Numbered from the stretch's first letter, positions 21,233-32,326 are shown. The stretch: DNA of 48,956 bases from an uncultured Pelagibacteraceae bacterium (GCA_902590285.1 CACIWE010000004.1:1-48956), one strand, 5' to 3'. Program-made: numbers and translations. Notes: generated from the sequence alone by a model not told the origin.

Positions 21233-21805
21233 TTATCTTGGAGATCTTTTTGAAAGAATTCTTTGAAGAGTTCTTCTGTGCATTTTTAGTCTTCTAGCCG
21301 TTTCTGAAACATTTCTATTGCATAATTCAAATACGCGATGAATATGTTCCCATTTAACTCTATCTGCAGACATTGGATTTTCTGGAGGTCTTGCTTTTGA
21401 CTCTGGCGAAGCTAACAAAGCAGCCTCAACATCGTCCGCATCAACTGGTTTAGCTATATAATCTATTGCTCCCTCTTTCACTGCAGCTACAGCTGTAGGT
21501 AAATTCCCGTATCCCGTTAACATTACAATTCTGCTATCTTTTTTATTTTTTGAGAGTTCTTTCACAACATCCAATCCATTTCCATCTTCAAGCCTGAGAT
21601 CAACTACAGCAAAGGCTGTTGGGGATGTCTTGGCAATGTTAATACCTTCGGCCACTGATTTAGCCTCTTTTACTTGAAATCCTTTCTTCTCCATGGCTCT
21701 TGCAAGCCTTCCTCTTAACGGATCGTCATCATCAAGGATTAATAGCGATTTATCAGCAAAGTCTGCTAATTTTAGCTGCTCTGGAACGTTTTTTTGTGAC
21801 CTCAT
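21233..21805 (-). CDS. regA: ActR/PrrA/RegA family redox response regulator
   Basis: LLILDDDDPLRGRLARAMEKKGF; Fis-type HTH VKWEHIHRVFELCNRNVSETARRLKMHRRTLQRILSKR. Confidence 0.93.
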   Translation of the reverse strand: MRSQKNVPEQLKLADFADKSLLILDDDDPLRGRLARAMEKKGFQVKEAKSVAEGINIAKTSPTAFAVVDLRLEDGNGLDVVKELSKNKKDSRIVMLTGYGNLPTAVAAVKEGAIDYIAKPVDADDVEAALLASPESKARPPENPMSADRVKWEHIHRVFELCNRNVSETARRLKMHRRTLQRILSKRSPR

Positions 21806-21850
21806 AAGAGATCATATAGGTACTGTTGACAAAATTTCAACACTACAAAA

Positions 21851-21901
21851 ATGTCCGTTTTTTCTTTACATAAAGTAAAAAAAACCTTAAATGCGAAATA
21901 A
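21851..21901 (+). CDS. Putative leader peptide (uORF) MSVFSLHKVKKTLNAK upstream of ornithine decarboxylase
   Basis: ATG at 21851 and TAA at 21899-21901, read by hand. It spans the 5' arm of the downstream hairpin and its stop codon is in the hairpin loop. No clear Shine-Dalgarno sequence. Confidence 0.35.
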   Translation: MSVFSLHKVKKTLNAK

Positions 21902-21915
21902 GTAAGGTTTTTTTT
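21877..21915 (+). terminator. Terminator-like hairpin / candidate attenuator 51 nt upstream of the ornithine decarboxylase start
   Basis: AAAAAAAACCTTA (21877-21889) / TAAGGTTTTTTTT (21903-21915), perfect 13-bp inverted repeat, 13-nt loop, U-tract on both strands. Confidence 0.6.
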
Positions 21916-21966
21916 ATTAAATTTTTTAAAAAATCTTTGTGTAATTTAACGTGAGGGACACATGAA

Positions 21967-23148
21967 ATGGGAAAATTTAAAACAGTTAACGATATAGTTA
22001 ACTCATTACAACCAGATTACCCCGTATATTGTTTACGGCTTAACGAGATTAAAAAATCCGTAAAGTTTTTTAAGGAAAATTTTCCTGGAAAAATACTCTA
22101 TGCCGTTAAAACAAATCCAAACGAAAAAGTTATTAAACAGATTATTACCAGTGGTATAAATGAATTTGATGTTGCCTCTTTGAATGAGATCAAACTTCTT
22201 AAAAAAATTAATTTAGATGCAAAACTACATTTTATGCATACTATCAAAAGTAAAGAGAGTATATCGTCGGCTTACTTTAATTATGGAGTAAAAAGTTTCT
22301 CTCTTGATAGTAAAGACGAGTTGAGGAAAATTCTAGAGGCTACTAATCAAGCAAAAGATTTAGAATTATTTGTAAGGATTGCAATTTCGAATGAACACGC
22401 TGAAATAGATCTATCTAGAAAATTTGGTGCCCTTCCCTCTGAAGCTTTAGGATTAGTAAGATTATGTAAGGAACATTCAAAAAAACTTGGCATAAGCTTT
22501 CACGTTGGCTCTCAATGTATGCACAAAATTTCTTACTCAAAAGGAATTCGTGAAATAGGAAATATAATTAAAAAGACAAAAATAATACCAAATACAATCA
22601 ATGTTGGTGGAGGATTTCCGTCTGTGTATCCAGATCTTAATCCTGAGCCATTAATAAATTATATGGAAGAAATTAAAAAAGAGTTAAATAACTTGAAGTT
22701 AAATAAATTACCTGAAATCATATGTGAGCCAGGAAGAGCTCTTGTAGCAGAAAGTGGATCTACAATTGTTAAAGTTATTTTAAGAAAAAAAAATAGCTTG
22801 TACATTAATGACGGAACATATGGATCTTTATTTGACGCTGGCGCACCAAACTTTGTTTTACCATCAAAGATGATTACAAGCGGAAGAATTCAGTCTAAAA
22901 AACTAACTGCTTTTAGTTTTTTCGGGCCAACTTGTGATGGATTAGATTATATGAAAGGACCTTTTTTGTTACCAAATAATATTAAAGAAGGTGATTATAT
23001 AGAGTTAGGTCAGTTGGGGGCTTACAGTCTTACTTTCAGAACAAACTTCAACGGTTTTTATTCAAATGATATTCACGAATTAAGTGACAAACCAATTATA
23101 TCTATGTACGATAATGCTAATGATAAAGTTGGTTCTTTAGTAGCTTAA
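21967..23148 (+). CDS. Type III PLP-dependent ornithine (or lysine/ornithine) decarboxylase
   Basis: LYAVKTNPNEKVI PLP-lysine motif, HVGSQC, NVGGGFPS, EPGRALVAESG, FGPTCDGLDYM. Confidence 0.9.
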   Translation: MGKFKTVNDIVNSLQPDYPVYCLRLNEIKKSVKFFKENFPGKILYAVKTNPNEKVIKQIITSGINEFDVASLNEIKLLKKINLDAKLHFMHTIKSKESISSAYFNYGVKSFSLDSKDELRKILEATNQAKDLELFVRIAISNEHAEIDLSRKFGALPSEALGLVRLCKEHSKKLGISFHVGSQCMHKISYSKGIREIGNIIKKTKIIPNTINVGGGFPSVYPDLNPEPLINYMEEIKKELNNLKLNKLPEIICEPGRALVAESGSTIVKVILRKKNSLYINDGTYGSLFDAGAPNFVLPSKMITSGRIQSKKLTAFSFFGPTCDGLDYMKGPFLLPNNIKEGDYIELGQLGAYSLTFRTNFNGFYSNDIHELSDKPIISMYDNANDKVGSLVA

Positions 23149-24194
23149 TGAATAAAAAAAATAGTCCGAATATCGGACACAATAAAAAATCTTTACTTAA
23201 TTCCCCAGTTGAACACATTGATATCAAGTCTTTTGATGCTCGTAAGATTATTGATGGTATGAGTAAGATGTCTTTCACTTCTAGAGATACAGCCAGAGCG
23301 GCAGCTATTTATAATGAAATGCTTGCAGATAATGATTGTTCGATTTTTTTAACTTTAGCAGGCTCAACTTCAGCAGGTGGATGCATGGATTTATATACTG
23401 ATTTAGTAAAACACAACATGGTTGATGCTATTGTGGCTACAGGGGCCTCAATTATAGATATGGATTTTTTTGAAGCTCTAGGTTTCAAGCATTATCAGGG
23501 ATCCCAGTTTCAAGATGATGCTGAACTAAGAAACAACTATATTGACAGGATATATGACACTTATATTGATGAAGAGGAGCTTCAAGCATGTGACAAAACT
23601 ATATGTGATATTGCTAATTCTCTAAAACCTAAACCATATACCTCAAGGGAATTTATTAAAGAACTTGGAAAATATTTAAAAACAAATTCTAAGAAAAAAA
23701 ACTCATTAATAGAAACTGCTTATGATAGTAATGTTCCTATATTTTGTCCCGCTTTCACAGATAGTTCAGCAGGATTTGGGCTTGTAATGCATCAGGAACA
23801 AAATCCAGAAAATCACATCACTATAGACTCAATAAGAGAGTTCAGAGAGATAACTGAAATTAAACTCAAATCAAAACAATCAGGATTATTAATGGTTGGC
23901 GGTGGGGTACCCAAAAATTTTATTCAGGATACAGTGGTTTGTGCGGAGTTATTAGGTAAAAAGGTAGATATGCACAAATATGCTATTCAAATAACTGTGG
24001 CAGATACGAGAGATGGTGCTTGTAGTAGTTCTACCTTAAAAGAAGCAAGTTCATGGGGCAAAGTGGATGTGATGAAGGAACAAATGGTGTTTGCTGAAGC
24101 TACAAGTGTATTACCCCTAATAGCAAGCGATGCGTTTCATCGTAAGCATTGGCAAACAAGACAAAAAAGAAATTTTCAAAATTTATTCAATTAA
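23148..24194 (+). CDS. Deoxyhypusine synthase-like protein (candidate homospermidine-forming enzyme)
   Basis: LAGSTSAGG, VDAIVATGASIIDMDF, VPIFCPAFTDSSAGFG, VGGGVPKNFI; SSWGKV motif with the DHS-type catalytic Lys at codon 305. Confidence 0.85.
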   Translation: MNKKNSPNIGHNKKSLLNSPVEHIDIKSFDARKIIDGMSKMSFTSRDTARAAAIYNEMLADNDCSIFLTLAGSTSAGGCMDLYTDLVKHNMVDAIVATGASIIDMDFFEALGFKHYQGSQFQDDAELRNNYIDRIYDTYIDEEELQACDKTICDIANSLKPKPYTSREFIKELGKYLKTNSKKKNSLIETAYDSNVPIFCPAFTDSSAGFGLVMHQEQNPENHITIDSIREFREITEIKLKSKQSGLLMVGGGVPKNFIQDTVVCAELLGKKVDMHKYAIQITVADTRDGACSSSTLKEASSWGKVDVMKEQMVFAEATSVLPLIASDAFHRKHWQTRQKRNFQNLFN

Positions 24195-24200
24195 AAAATA

Positions 24201-25076
24201 ATGAGTAAAACTAAGATTGCATTAGTGCAGATGAAAATGTCGTTTGACCCAAAAAAAAATATTCAAAATGCTGTCGACAAAATTAATTTTGCAGCAAAAA
24301 AAGGTGCAAAAGTTGTTTGCTTACCAGAGTTATTCATGACAAAATATTTCTGTCAGGTTGAAAGTCATAAAAACTTTAATTTTGCTGAGAAAATACCAGG
24401 GCCTAGTAGTAATTTATTTTGTGCACTTGCTAGAGAACTGAAAATTATTTTAATTATTTCATTATTTGAGAAGAAGACCTCCGGGCTTTATCACAATAGT
24501 AGTATTGTAATTAATGAAAAAGGTAAACTTTTAGGAAAATACAGAAAAATGCATATCCCTGATGATCCGCAATTTTACGAGAAGTTTTATTTTGCTCCTG
24601 GAGATTTAGGTTTCAAATCTTTTAAAACCTCAAAAGGTAATTTAGGAACTTTAATTTGTTGGGATCAATGGTTTCCTGAAGCAGCGAGATTAACAGCTCT
24701 TAAAGGAGCAGAAATTATTTTTTATCCGACCGCTATTGGATGGCATCCAAAAGAAAAAAGGAAATTTGGTAAATCGCAACTCGAGTCCTGGCTTTCAATT
24801 CAAAGATCTCACGCAATAGCTAATGGTATTTATGTTGCAGCAGTAAATAGAGTTGGAATTGAAAAGCAAGGTAATAAAAAGATAGAGTTCTGGGGGAATA
24901 GTGTAATATTTGATCCGAGTGGTAATATTGTTAAAAAGGCCAGTTTAAAAGAAAACATTTTAATTTGTGAAATTGATTTCAAAAAAGTGGAAAACTCTAG
25001 ACAACATTGGCCTTTTTTTAGAGATAGAAGAATAGACTATTATAAAGGATTACTTAAAAATCCAAGAGATGCCTAG
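24201..25076 (+). CDS. aguB: N-carbamoylputrescine amidase
   Basis: Nitrilase fold motifs LPELFMTKYFC, YRKMHIPDDP, LICWDQWFPEAARLTALKGAEIIFYPTAIG; adjacent to aguA. Confidence 0.92.
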   Translation: MSKTKIALVQMKMSFDPKKNIQNAVDKINFAAKKGAKVVCLPELFMTKYFCQVESHKNFNFAEKIPGPSSNLFCALARELKIILIISLFEKKTSGLYHNSSIVINEKGKLLGKYRKMHIPDDPQFYEKFYFAPGDLGFKSFKTSKGNLGTLICWDQWFPEAARLTALKGAEIIFYPTAIGWHPKEKRKFGKSQLESWLSIQRSHAIANGIYVAAVNRVGIEKQGNKKIEFWGNSVIFDPSGNIVKKASLKENILICEIDFKKVENSRQHWPFFRDRRIDYYKGLLKNPRDA

Positions 25077-26115
25077 AATAACAAAATCTCTTTTCAGGAT
25101 GCCAGCTGAATGGGAAAGACAACAATCTACATTAATAGGATGGCCTTATAATAAAAATGATTGGCCAGGCAAATTTAAAAATATTCCCAAGATATTTGCA
25201 AAAATAATCTCTAAAATTACTAAGTCTCAAGAAGTAAATCTATTAATTAAAAACTACAATTCTAAGAATGCAATTAAAAGATTGCTGAGGAAAAATAATG
25301 CAAAAATACAAAATATAAAATTTATTATTTGTAAAACAGATAGGGTATGGATGAGAGATACAGGGCCAATATTTATTAAGGATAAAAAAAATCAAAATAT
25401 TTTATTGAATTGGAAGTTTAATGGTTGGGCTAAATATAAAAATTACAGGGCGGATAATAATGTCAATTTGAGAATAAGAAATCATTACAATGGAAAAATC
25501 ATCACCCCAAAGTTTAATAAAAAATCAATAGTTCTAGAGGGAGGAGCGATCGATGTTAATGGAAAAGGTTTACTGCTCACAACCAAAGAATGCTTATTAA
25601 GTAAAATTCAACAAAGAAATTCTTTCTTAAAAATAAAAAATTATAATCGTATATTCAAAAAGTTTTTAGGAGCAAAAAAAGTTATTTGGCTAAATAAAGG
25701 AATTGAAGGAGATGATACTCATGGTCATGTTGATGATATTGCTAGATTTGTAAAACATAATAAAGTTTTTCTTGCTTACGAAAATAATAAAAAAGATAAA
25801 AATTTCAAAAATCTTGATGAAAACTTTAAAATTTTGAAAAAAACCAGAATTAATTCTTCACGAATTAGAATTAAAAAAATTCCTATGCCTAGACCTATTT
25901 ATATAAATAAAATAAGAGTTCCAGCATCGTATTTAAACTTTTATATCTTTAATAAATTTGTTTTATTACCTACTTTCAATGATCCTCAAGATAAAATAGT
26001 AATTAAAATTTTTAAAAAGGAATTTTATAATAGAAAAATTATTCCAATAGATTGTTCTGAATTAATTTGGGGCTTTGGAGCGATTCATTGTTTAACACAA
26101 CAAGAACCAAAATAA
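25069..26115 (+). CDS. aguA: Agmatine deiminase
   Basis: MPAEWERQQSTLIGWPYN, VWMRDTGPIFI, LEGGAIDVNGKG, GDDTHGHVDDIARFV, C-terminal GAIHCLTQQEP with catalytic Cys. Confidence 0.93.
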   Translation: MPRITKSLFRMPAEWERQQSTLIGWPYNKNDWPGKFKNIPKIFAKIISKITKSQEVNLLIKNYNSKNAIKRLLRKNNAKIQNIKFIICKTDRVWMRDTGPIFIKDKKNQNILLNWKFNGWAKYKNYRADNNVNLRIRNHYNGKIITPKFNKKSIVLEGGAIDVNGKGLLLTTKECLLSKIQQRNSFLKIKNYNRIFKKFLGAKKVIWLNKGIEGDDTHGHVDDIARFVKHNKVFLAYENNKKDKNFKNLDENFKILKKTRINSSRIRIKKIPMPRPIYINKIRVPASYLNFYIFNKFVLLPTFNDPQDKIVIKIFKKEFYNRKIIPIDCSELIWGFGAIHCLTQQEPK

Positions 26116-26123
26116 GTTTACCC

Positions 26124-27407
26124 TTAAAGTAAAATATTCTTTGGAGACCAACTAATTACCACTGAAGCACCTCCTAAATTTTTATCCTTATTAAACAAAA
26201 GTTTAGCATTTTGTCTTTCTAATAAAGTTTTGCCTAAGAAAGTTCCTAGGCCTAAGCCTGAGTTTGAACTTAATTCTAATGATCTTGATTTAATATATGG
26301 TTCTCCCAATTTAGTGATAATATCCTTAGGAAATCCTGGTCCATCATCATTTATAATAATTCTGATTTCTTTATCATCACTAATCAAAAAAATATCAACT
26401 TTACTTTTTGAAAATTTAATCGCATTACCTATAAAATTCCTTAAGCCATATATCATTTCTGCTGACCTTTGAATGTCAATTTTATTTTTATCGTTATCAG
26501 ATACTAAAGTAATTTTTTTTGAGGAAGTTTCTTTAAAAGAATTTATGATTTCCTCAAGCAAATTCTCTAATTTTGTCGAGCTAAAAAATTTGTCTTCCTC
26601 TATTTGTTTTTTTGAAATTCTTTTTAGAATTTCACTACATCTTTTTGATTGACTAATTAATAAATCAATATCTTTAGATAGCTCATTATTTTCACCAATT
26701 TCTTTTTTCAATTCTTTAGCAACCACACTTATTGTTGCTAGAGGCGTCCCTAGAGAATGTGCCGCTGCTGCTGCCTGCCCACCTAAAGATTCTAATTCAT
26801 ACTCTTTATAAATGACTTCTTGAAGTTTTTTAAAAGCTTCTTCTGTTTTCTTTTTTTCACCAGAAAAACGAATGCCGAAATAACTCAAAAATATTAAGCC
26901 AATTAATATAGAAACGATAATTCCTATTTTATAAAAATTTGGAAAATGTAACAAATTCATATTCTCGCCTGGCAAAGGTAAATGAAAAAATGATATGGTT
27001 AATAAAAGTAATGATGTTATTAAGCCTAGAATAATTGTAGTGCCCATACTTAGAAATGTCGAGGAAACAATGGCCGGGATTACTAACAGAAAAGAAAAAG
27101 GATTAAAAATTCCTCCGGTTAAATAAAGAAGCGCGCTTAGTTGTAACAAATCAATAAGGAGGAAAGGAGCTGCATAAAAATCTTTAAGTTGATTAATTTT
27201 AATCGCAAATTGAAGATACAAGTTTGTGGCTAAACCCAATGAAATGATCAAATAACTTTCTATAATTGGAAACGGTAAATTGAGGTAATAAAAAACAATA
27301 CTAATTGCCAAAATCTGTCCAATAATGGCTATATACCTCAAGATTGTTAATGTATTTTTATCTAAGCTTAAGTTCTCTTTTGTCCTAAAGAGGGTAGAAA
27401 AATCCAT
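26124..27407 (-). CDS. regB: ActS/PrrB/RegB family redox-sensitive sensor histidine kinase
   Basis: Six-TM N-terminus; LGGQAAAAAHSLGTPLATISVVAKEL H-box typical of RegB; GLGLGTFLGKTLLE. Confidence 0.92.
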   Translation of the reverse strand: MDFSTLFRTKENLSLDKNTLTILRYIAIIGQILAISIVFYYLNLPFPIIESYLIISLGLATNLYLQFAIKINQLKDFYAAPFLLIDLLQLSALLYLTGGIFNPFSFLLVIPAIVSSTFLSMGTTIILGLITSLLLLTISFFHLPLPGENMNLLHFPNFYKIGIIVSILIGLIFLSYFGIRFSGEKKKTEEAFKKLQEVIYKEYELESLGGQAAAAAHSLGTPLATISVVAKELKKEIGENNELSKDIDLLISQSKRCSEILKRISKKQIEEDKFFSSTKLENLLEEIINSFKETSSKKITLVSDNDKNKIDIQRSAEMIYGLRNFIGNAIKFSKSKVDIFLISDDKEIRIIINDDGPGFPKDIITKLGEPYIKSRSLELSSNSGLGLGTFLGKTLLERQNAKLLFNKDKNLGGASVVISWSPKNILL

Positions 27408-27411
27408 TTAT

Positions 27412-29490
<2,079 letters not shown>

Positions 29491-29600
29491 TCATCTTTTT
29501 AACCGAAGATAAAATTGGCTATTATTATGTTGTCTTAAAACGATTATGTAGCAACAGTTCTAGAGCAAAAAATAAATTTTAAACTAAAATTTGCCTAATC

Positions 29601-30713
29601 TTAAATTTTCATTGGCATTATAACGTAATAACTGTTTTTATCAGAAAGGTCTTCAATTAAAACTGGAGATACTGAGTCCTTTAAATTAATTTTTAAATTT
29701 TTATCTTCAATTTCTGACGCGATATCTATTAGGTATTTAGAATTAAAACTAATATTTAAGTTATCAGAGTTAAAGTCACCTTTAATTTTTTCATTCCCAT
29801 CTCCAGAATTTGCACTATTTACAGATAATTGCACATTATCCTTATATATAGCCAATTTAACACCTTCTTTTCCATCTAAAGAGACACTTGCAACTCTCTC
29901 AATTGAATTTATAAAATCTTTAGATGGAACAGTTAGAATTTTATCATTCGAAGTAGGTACGACCTTTTTGTAATCAGGAAACTTTCCATCTATTACTTTG
30001 GATATCAACTTCATTTTCCCTAAAGTAAATTTAATCTTATTTTCGCTTGATTGCATTGTAAGCTGATCTGTGCTTTCTGTTAATAAAGAGCACAGTTGAA
30101 AAACAGTCTTCCGAGGTAAAATTAGTGAATTAAAATTATTTTTATCTATCTCCAGACTGCTGGACGATAATCTATGACTATCTGTTGAAACTCCTGTCAA
30201 AAAATTTCTTCCCTGAGCCTCCGTTAAATGTAGAAAAACGCCGTTTAGATAATGTCTTGTATCATCATTAGATATTGAAATTCTTGTTTTATTTAATAAC
30301 TTAAGAAATCTTTTGTTATTTAGCGAAATTTCATATCCTTCAAATTCATCAGCGAATGAGGGAAAATTATCTGTTGGAAGACAAAGAAGATTAAAATCTG
30401 AATTATCACTTTTAAGACTAAGTTTGTTTTCAGATTTTAATACAAAATTTAATTCAGAGTTAGATGAAATTTTTCTTAAAATATCGTAAAGTATAGCCGC
30501 TGAAGTTGTGGTGCTCCCCTCTTTAAGTATATTGACATCATTAATTTCATCATAAAATATTATATCTAGATCTGTAGCTACTATTGAAAGTTGATTATTT
30601 TTTAATTGTATAAGAACATTGGATAAAATTGGAAGTGTATTTTTTTTTTCGACGATTCCTTGTACAAAATTCAATGATTTTAATAAAACATCTCTTTTGA
30701 CTGAAAATTGCAT
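29601..30713 (-). CDS. dnaN: DNA polymerase III beta subunit (sliding clamp)
   Basis: 370 aa; LLKSLNFVQGIVEKKNTLPILSNVLI, C-terminal PVLIEDLSDKNSYYVIMPMKI. Confidence 0.95.
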   Translation of the reverse strand: MQFSVKRDVLLKSLNFVQGIVEKKNTLPILSNVLIQLKNNQLSIVATDLDIIFYDEINDVNILKEGSTTTSAAILYDILRKISSNSELNFVLKSENKLSLKSDNSDFNLLCLPTDNFPSFADEFEGYEISLNNKRFLKLLNKTRISISNDDTRHYLNGVFLHLTEAQGRNFLTGVSTDSHRLSSSSLEIDKNNFNSLILPRKTVFQLCSLLTESTDQLTMQSSENKIKFTLGKMKLISKVIDGKFPDYKKVVPTSNDKILTVPSKDFINSIERVASVSLDGKEGVKLAIYKDNVQLSVNSANSGDGNEKIKGDFNSDNLNISFNSKYLIDIASEIEDKNLKINLKDSVSPVLIEDLSDKNSYYVIMPMKI

Positions 30714-30717
30714 TTAA

Positions 30718-32109
30718 TTACTGTTCTAATAATAAACTTTTAATCTGATTAATACTTTTTTTCATTTCGTCATCTTGCTCGGACAAACGTGTAATTGTCT
30801 TTACCGCGTGAATAACTGTGGTGTGGTCTCGATTAGCAAATCTCCTTCCAATTTCTGGTAAAGATCTAGAGGTCATTTTTTTTGCCAAATACATTGCTAT
30901 TTGTCTTGGCCTTGCAAGTGGTCTAGATCTTCTTTGTGACAACATTTCACTTAATGCAATATTAAAATAATTTGAAACAACATTTTGTATTTTATCAACT
31001 GTGACCACTCTTATTTGACTGAAAACATCTTTTAAAATATTTTTACAATCATTAATTGATAATTCTTTATTATGAACACGACTAAATGCTATAACTCGAT
31101 TTAGTACTCCTATAAGTTCTCTTATATTGGTTTTAGTTTCGCTAGCAATATAATTTATAATTTCATCATCAAGATTTATAATTTCTTTAAACTGATTTTG
31201 TATCTCATCAATTTTCTTTTTTATAATTCTTGTTTTTAATTCTAAATCTGGAGTTTCAATATCAACTACAAGTCCACCTGATAACCTTGATTTAATTCTA
31301 TCTTGAACTCTATCCAACTTCATTGGAGCACGATCAGCTGATATAATAATTTGTGAGCCTTTTTCCAATAGACTATTAAATGTATGGAAGAATTCCTCTT
31401 GTAGACTCTCTTTGCCGCTAATAAATTGGATATCATCTATAATAAAAACTGAGGATTTTCTAAAAAAATCTTTGAAATTTACCATATCATTTTTTTTAAT
31501 TGATTTAATGAAATGATACATAAATCTCTCAGCTGAAATAAACATTACATTATTATTGCTTTGAAGTTCCAGTCCAATTGCATTTAATAGATGTGTCTTG
31601 CCTAACCCAACCCCACCGCATATATACAAAGGATTATAACGGGATATTTGTTCACAAACTTTCTTTGAATAAGATAATGCAATATCATTACTCTTTCCTT
31701 GTATAAAACTCTCAAAATTTAAATTTGGATTTAATCTGTTATAATTAAGAATTGAGTCCTTAATTTCAGTTACTTTATTTAGCTCTTCTATTTTTATAAA
31801 TTCTTGGTTTTGTTTGTTTTCTTCTATAATTTTGAATTCAATTCTATTTAAGCTAAGTTTGAAGCTTTTTACTTGCTCTAAAATTTTATCTAGATAACGA
31901 GATACAATCCAATCTCTGAAAAAACGTGTTGGTACACCAAGTATAAGATAGTCATTGAATTCTTTAATCAAAGAAATTTTTTGTAACCAGCTATTGTAAA
32001 CTTCATCTCCAAATGATTTTTTAAACGAAATTTGAATCTCATCCCAGTTAATAGTTTTTTCCTCCTCTGAAACAAAAGTATTATGATGCTTAGTATTTTT
32101 ATTTTCCAT
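30718..32109 (-). CDS. dnaA: Chromosomal replication initiator protein DnaA
   Basis: LYICGGVGLGKTHLLNAIG, VFIIDDIQFISGKE, domain IV ARPRQIAMYLAKKMTSRSLPEIGRRFANRDHTTVIHAVKTI. Confidence 0.97.
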   Translation of the reverse strand: MENKNTKHHNTFVSEEEKTINWDEIQISFKKSFGDEVYNSWLQKISLIKEFNDYLILGVPTRFFRDWIVSRYLDKILEQVKSFKLSLNRIEFKIIEENKQNQEFIKIEELNKVTEIKDSILNYNRLNPNLNFESFIQGKSNDIALSYSKKVCEQISRYNPLYICGGVGLGKTHLLNAIGLELQSNNNVMFISAERFMYHFIKSIKKNDMVNFKDFFRKSSVFIIDDIQFISGKESLQEEFFHTFNSLLEKGSQIIISADRAPMKLDRVQDRIKSRLSGGLVVDIETPDLELKTRIIKKKIDEIQNQFKEIINLDDEIINYIASETKTNIRELIGVLNRVIAFSRVHNKELSINDCKNILKDVFSQIRVVTVDKIQNVVSNYFNIALSEMLSQRRSRPLARPRQIAMYLAKKMTSRSLPEIGRRFANRDHTTVIHAVKTITRLSEQDDEMKKSINQIKSLLLEQ

Positions 32110-32171
32110 GTAGATTTTTCTTTAAGAAATTCCTTTAAACTCTTTTTGTAAAACATTTGCAACTATGTAGA

Positions 32172-32247
32172 GGTTGTAATTAAAAAAAAATTAAATACTG
32201 GTTGTAATATAATCGTACAGATAGAATTAAAAAATTAAATTACAACT
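32172..32247. promoter_or_regulatory. Cluster of GTTGTAAT repeats upstream of dnaA
   Basis: GGTTGTAAT at 32172-32180 and 32200-32208; inverted copy ATTACAACT at 32239-32247; TTAA-N7-TTAA at 32180-32194. Confidence 0.4.
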
Positions 32248-32326
32248 CATTAAACCAAGTTTCAATATTTGGTTCAATGACTCTAAATGTAGTTAAGAAG
32301 TTTAAAGTCGATCAACTTGAAATTGA

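Noticed and set aside
26116-26135. TTTAC...GTAAA mini-hairpin between aguA and regB
   Set aside because: 5-bp AT-rich stem overlapping the regB stop region; expected by chance in such AT-rich sequence.
31968-32162. 64-aa ORF overlapping the dnaA start in a different frame
   Set aside because: Lys/Ile-rich AT-driven ORF overlapping the conserved DnaA N-terminus.
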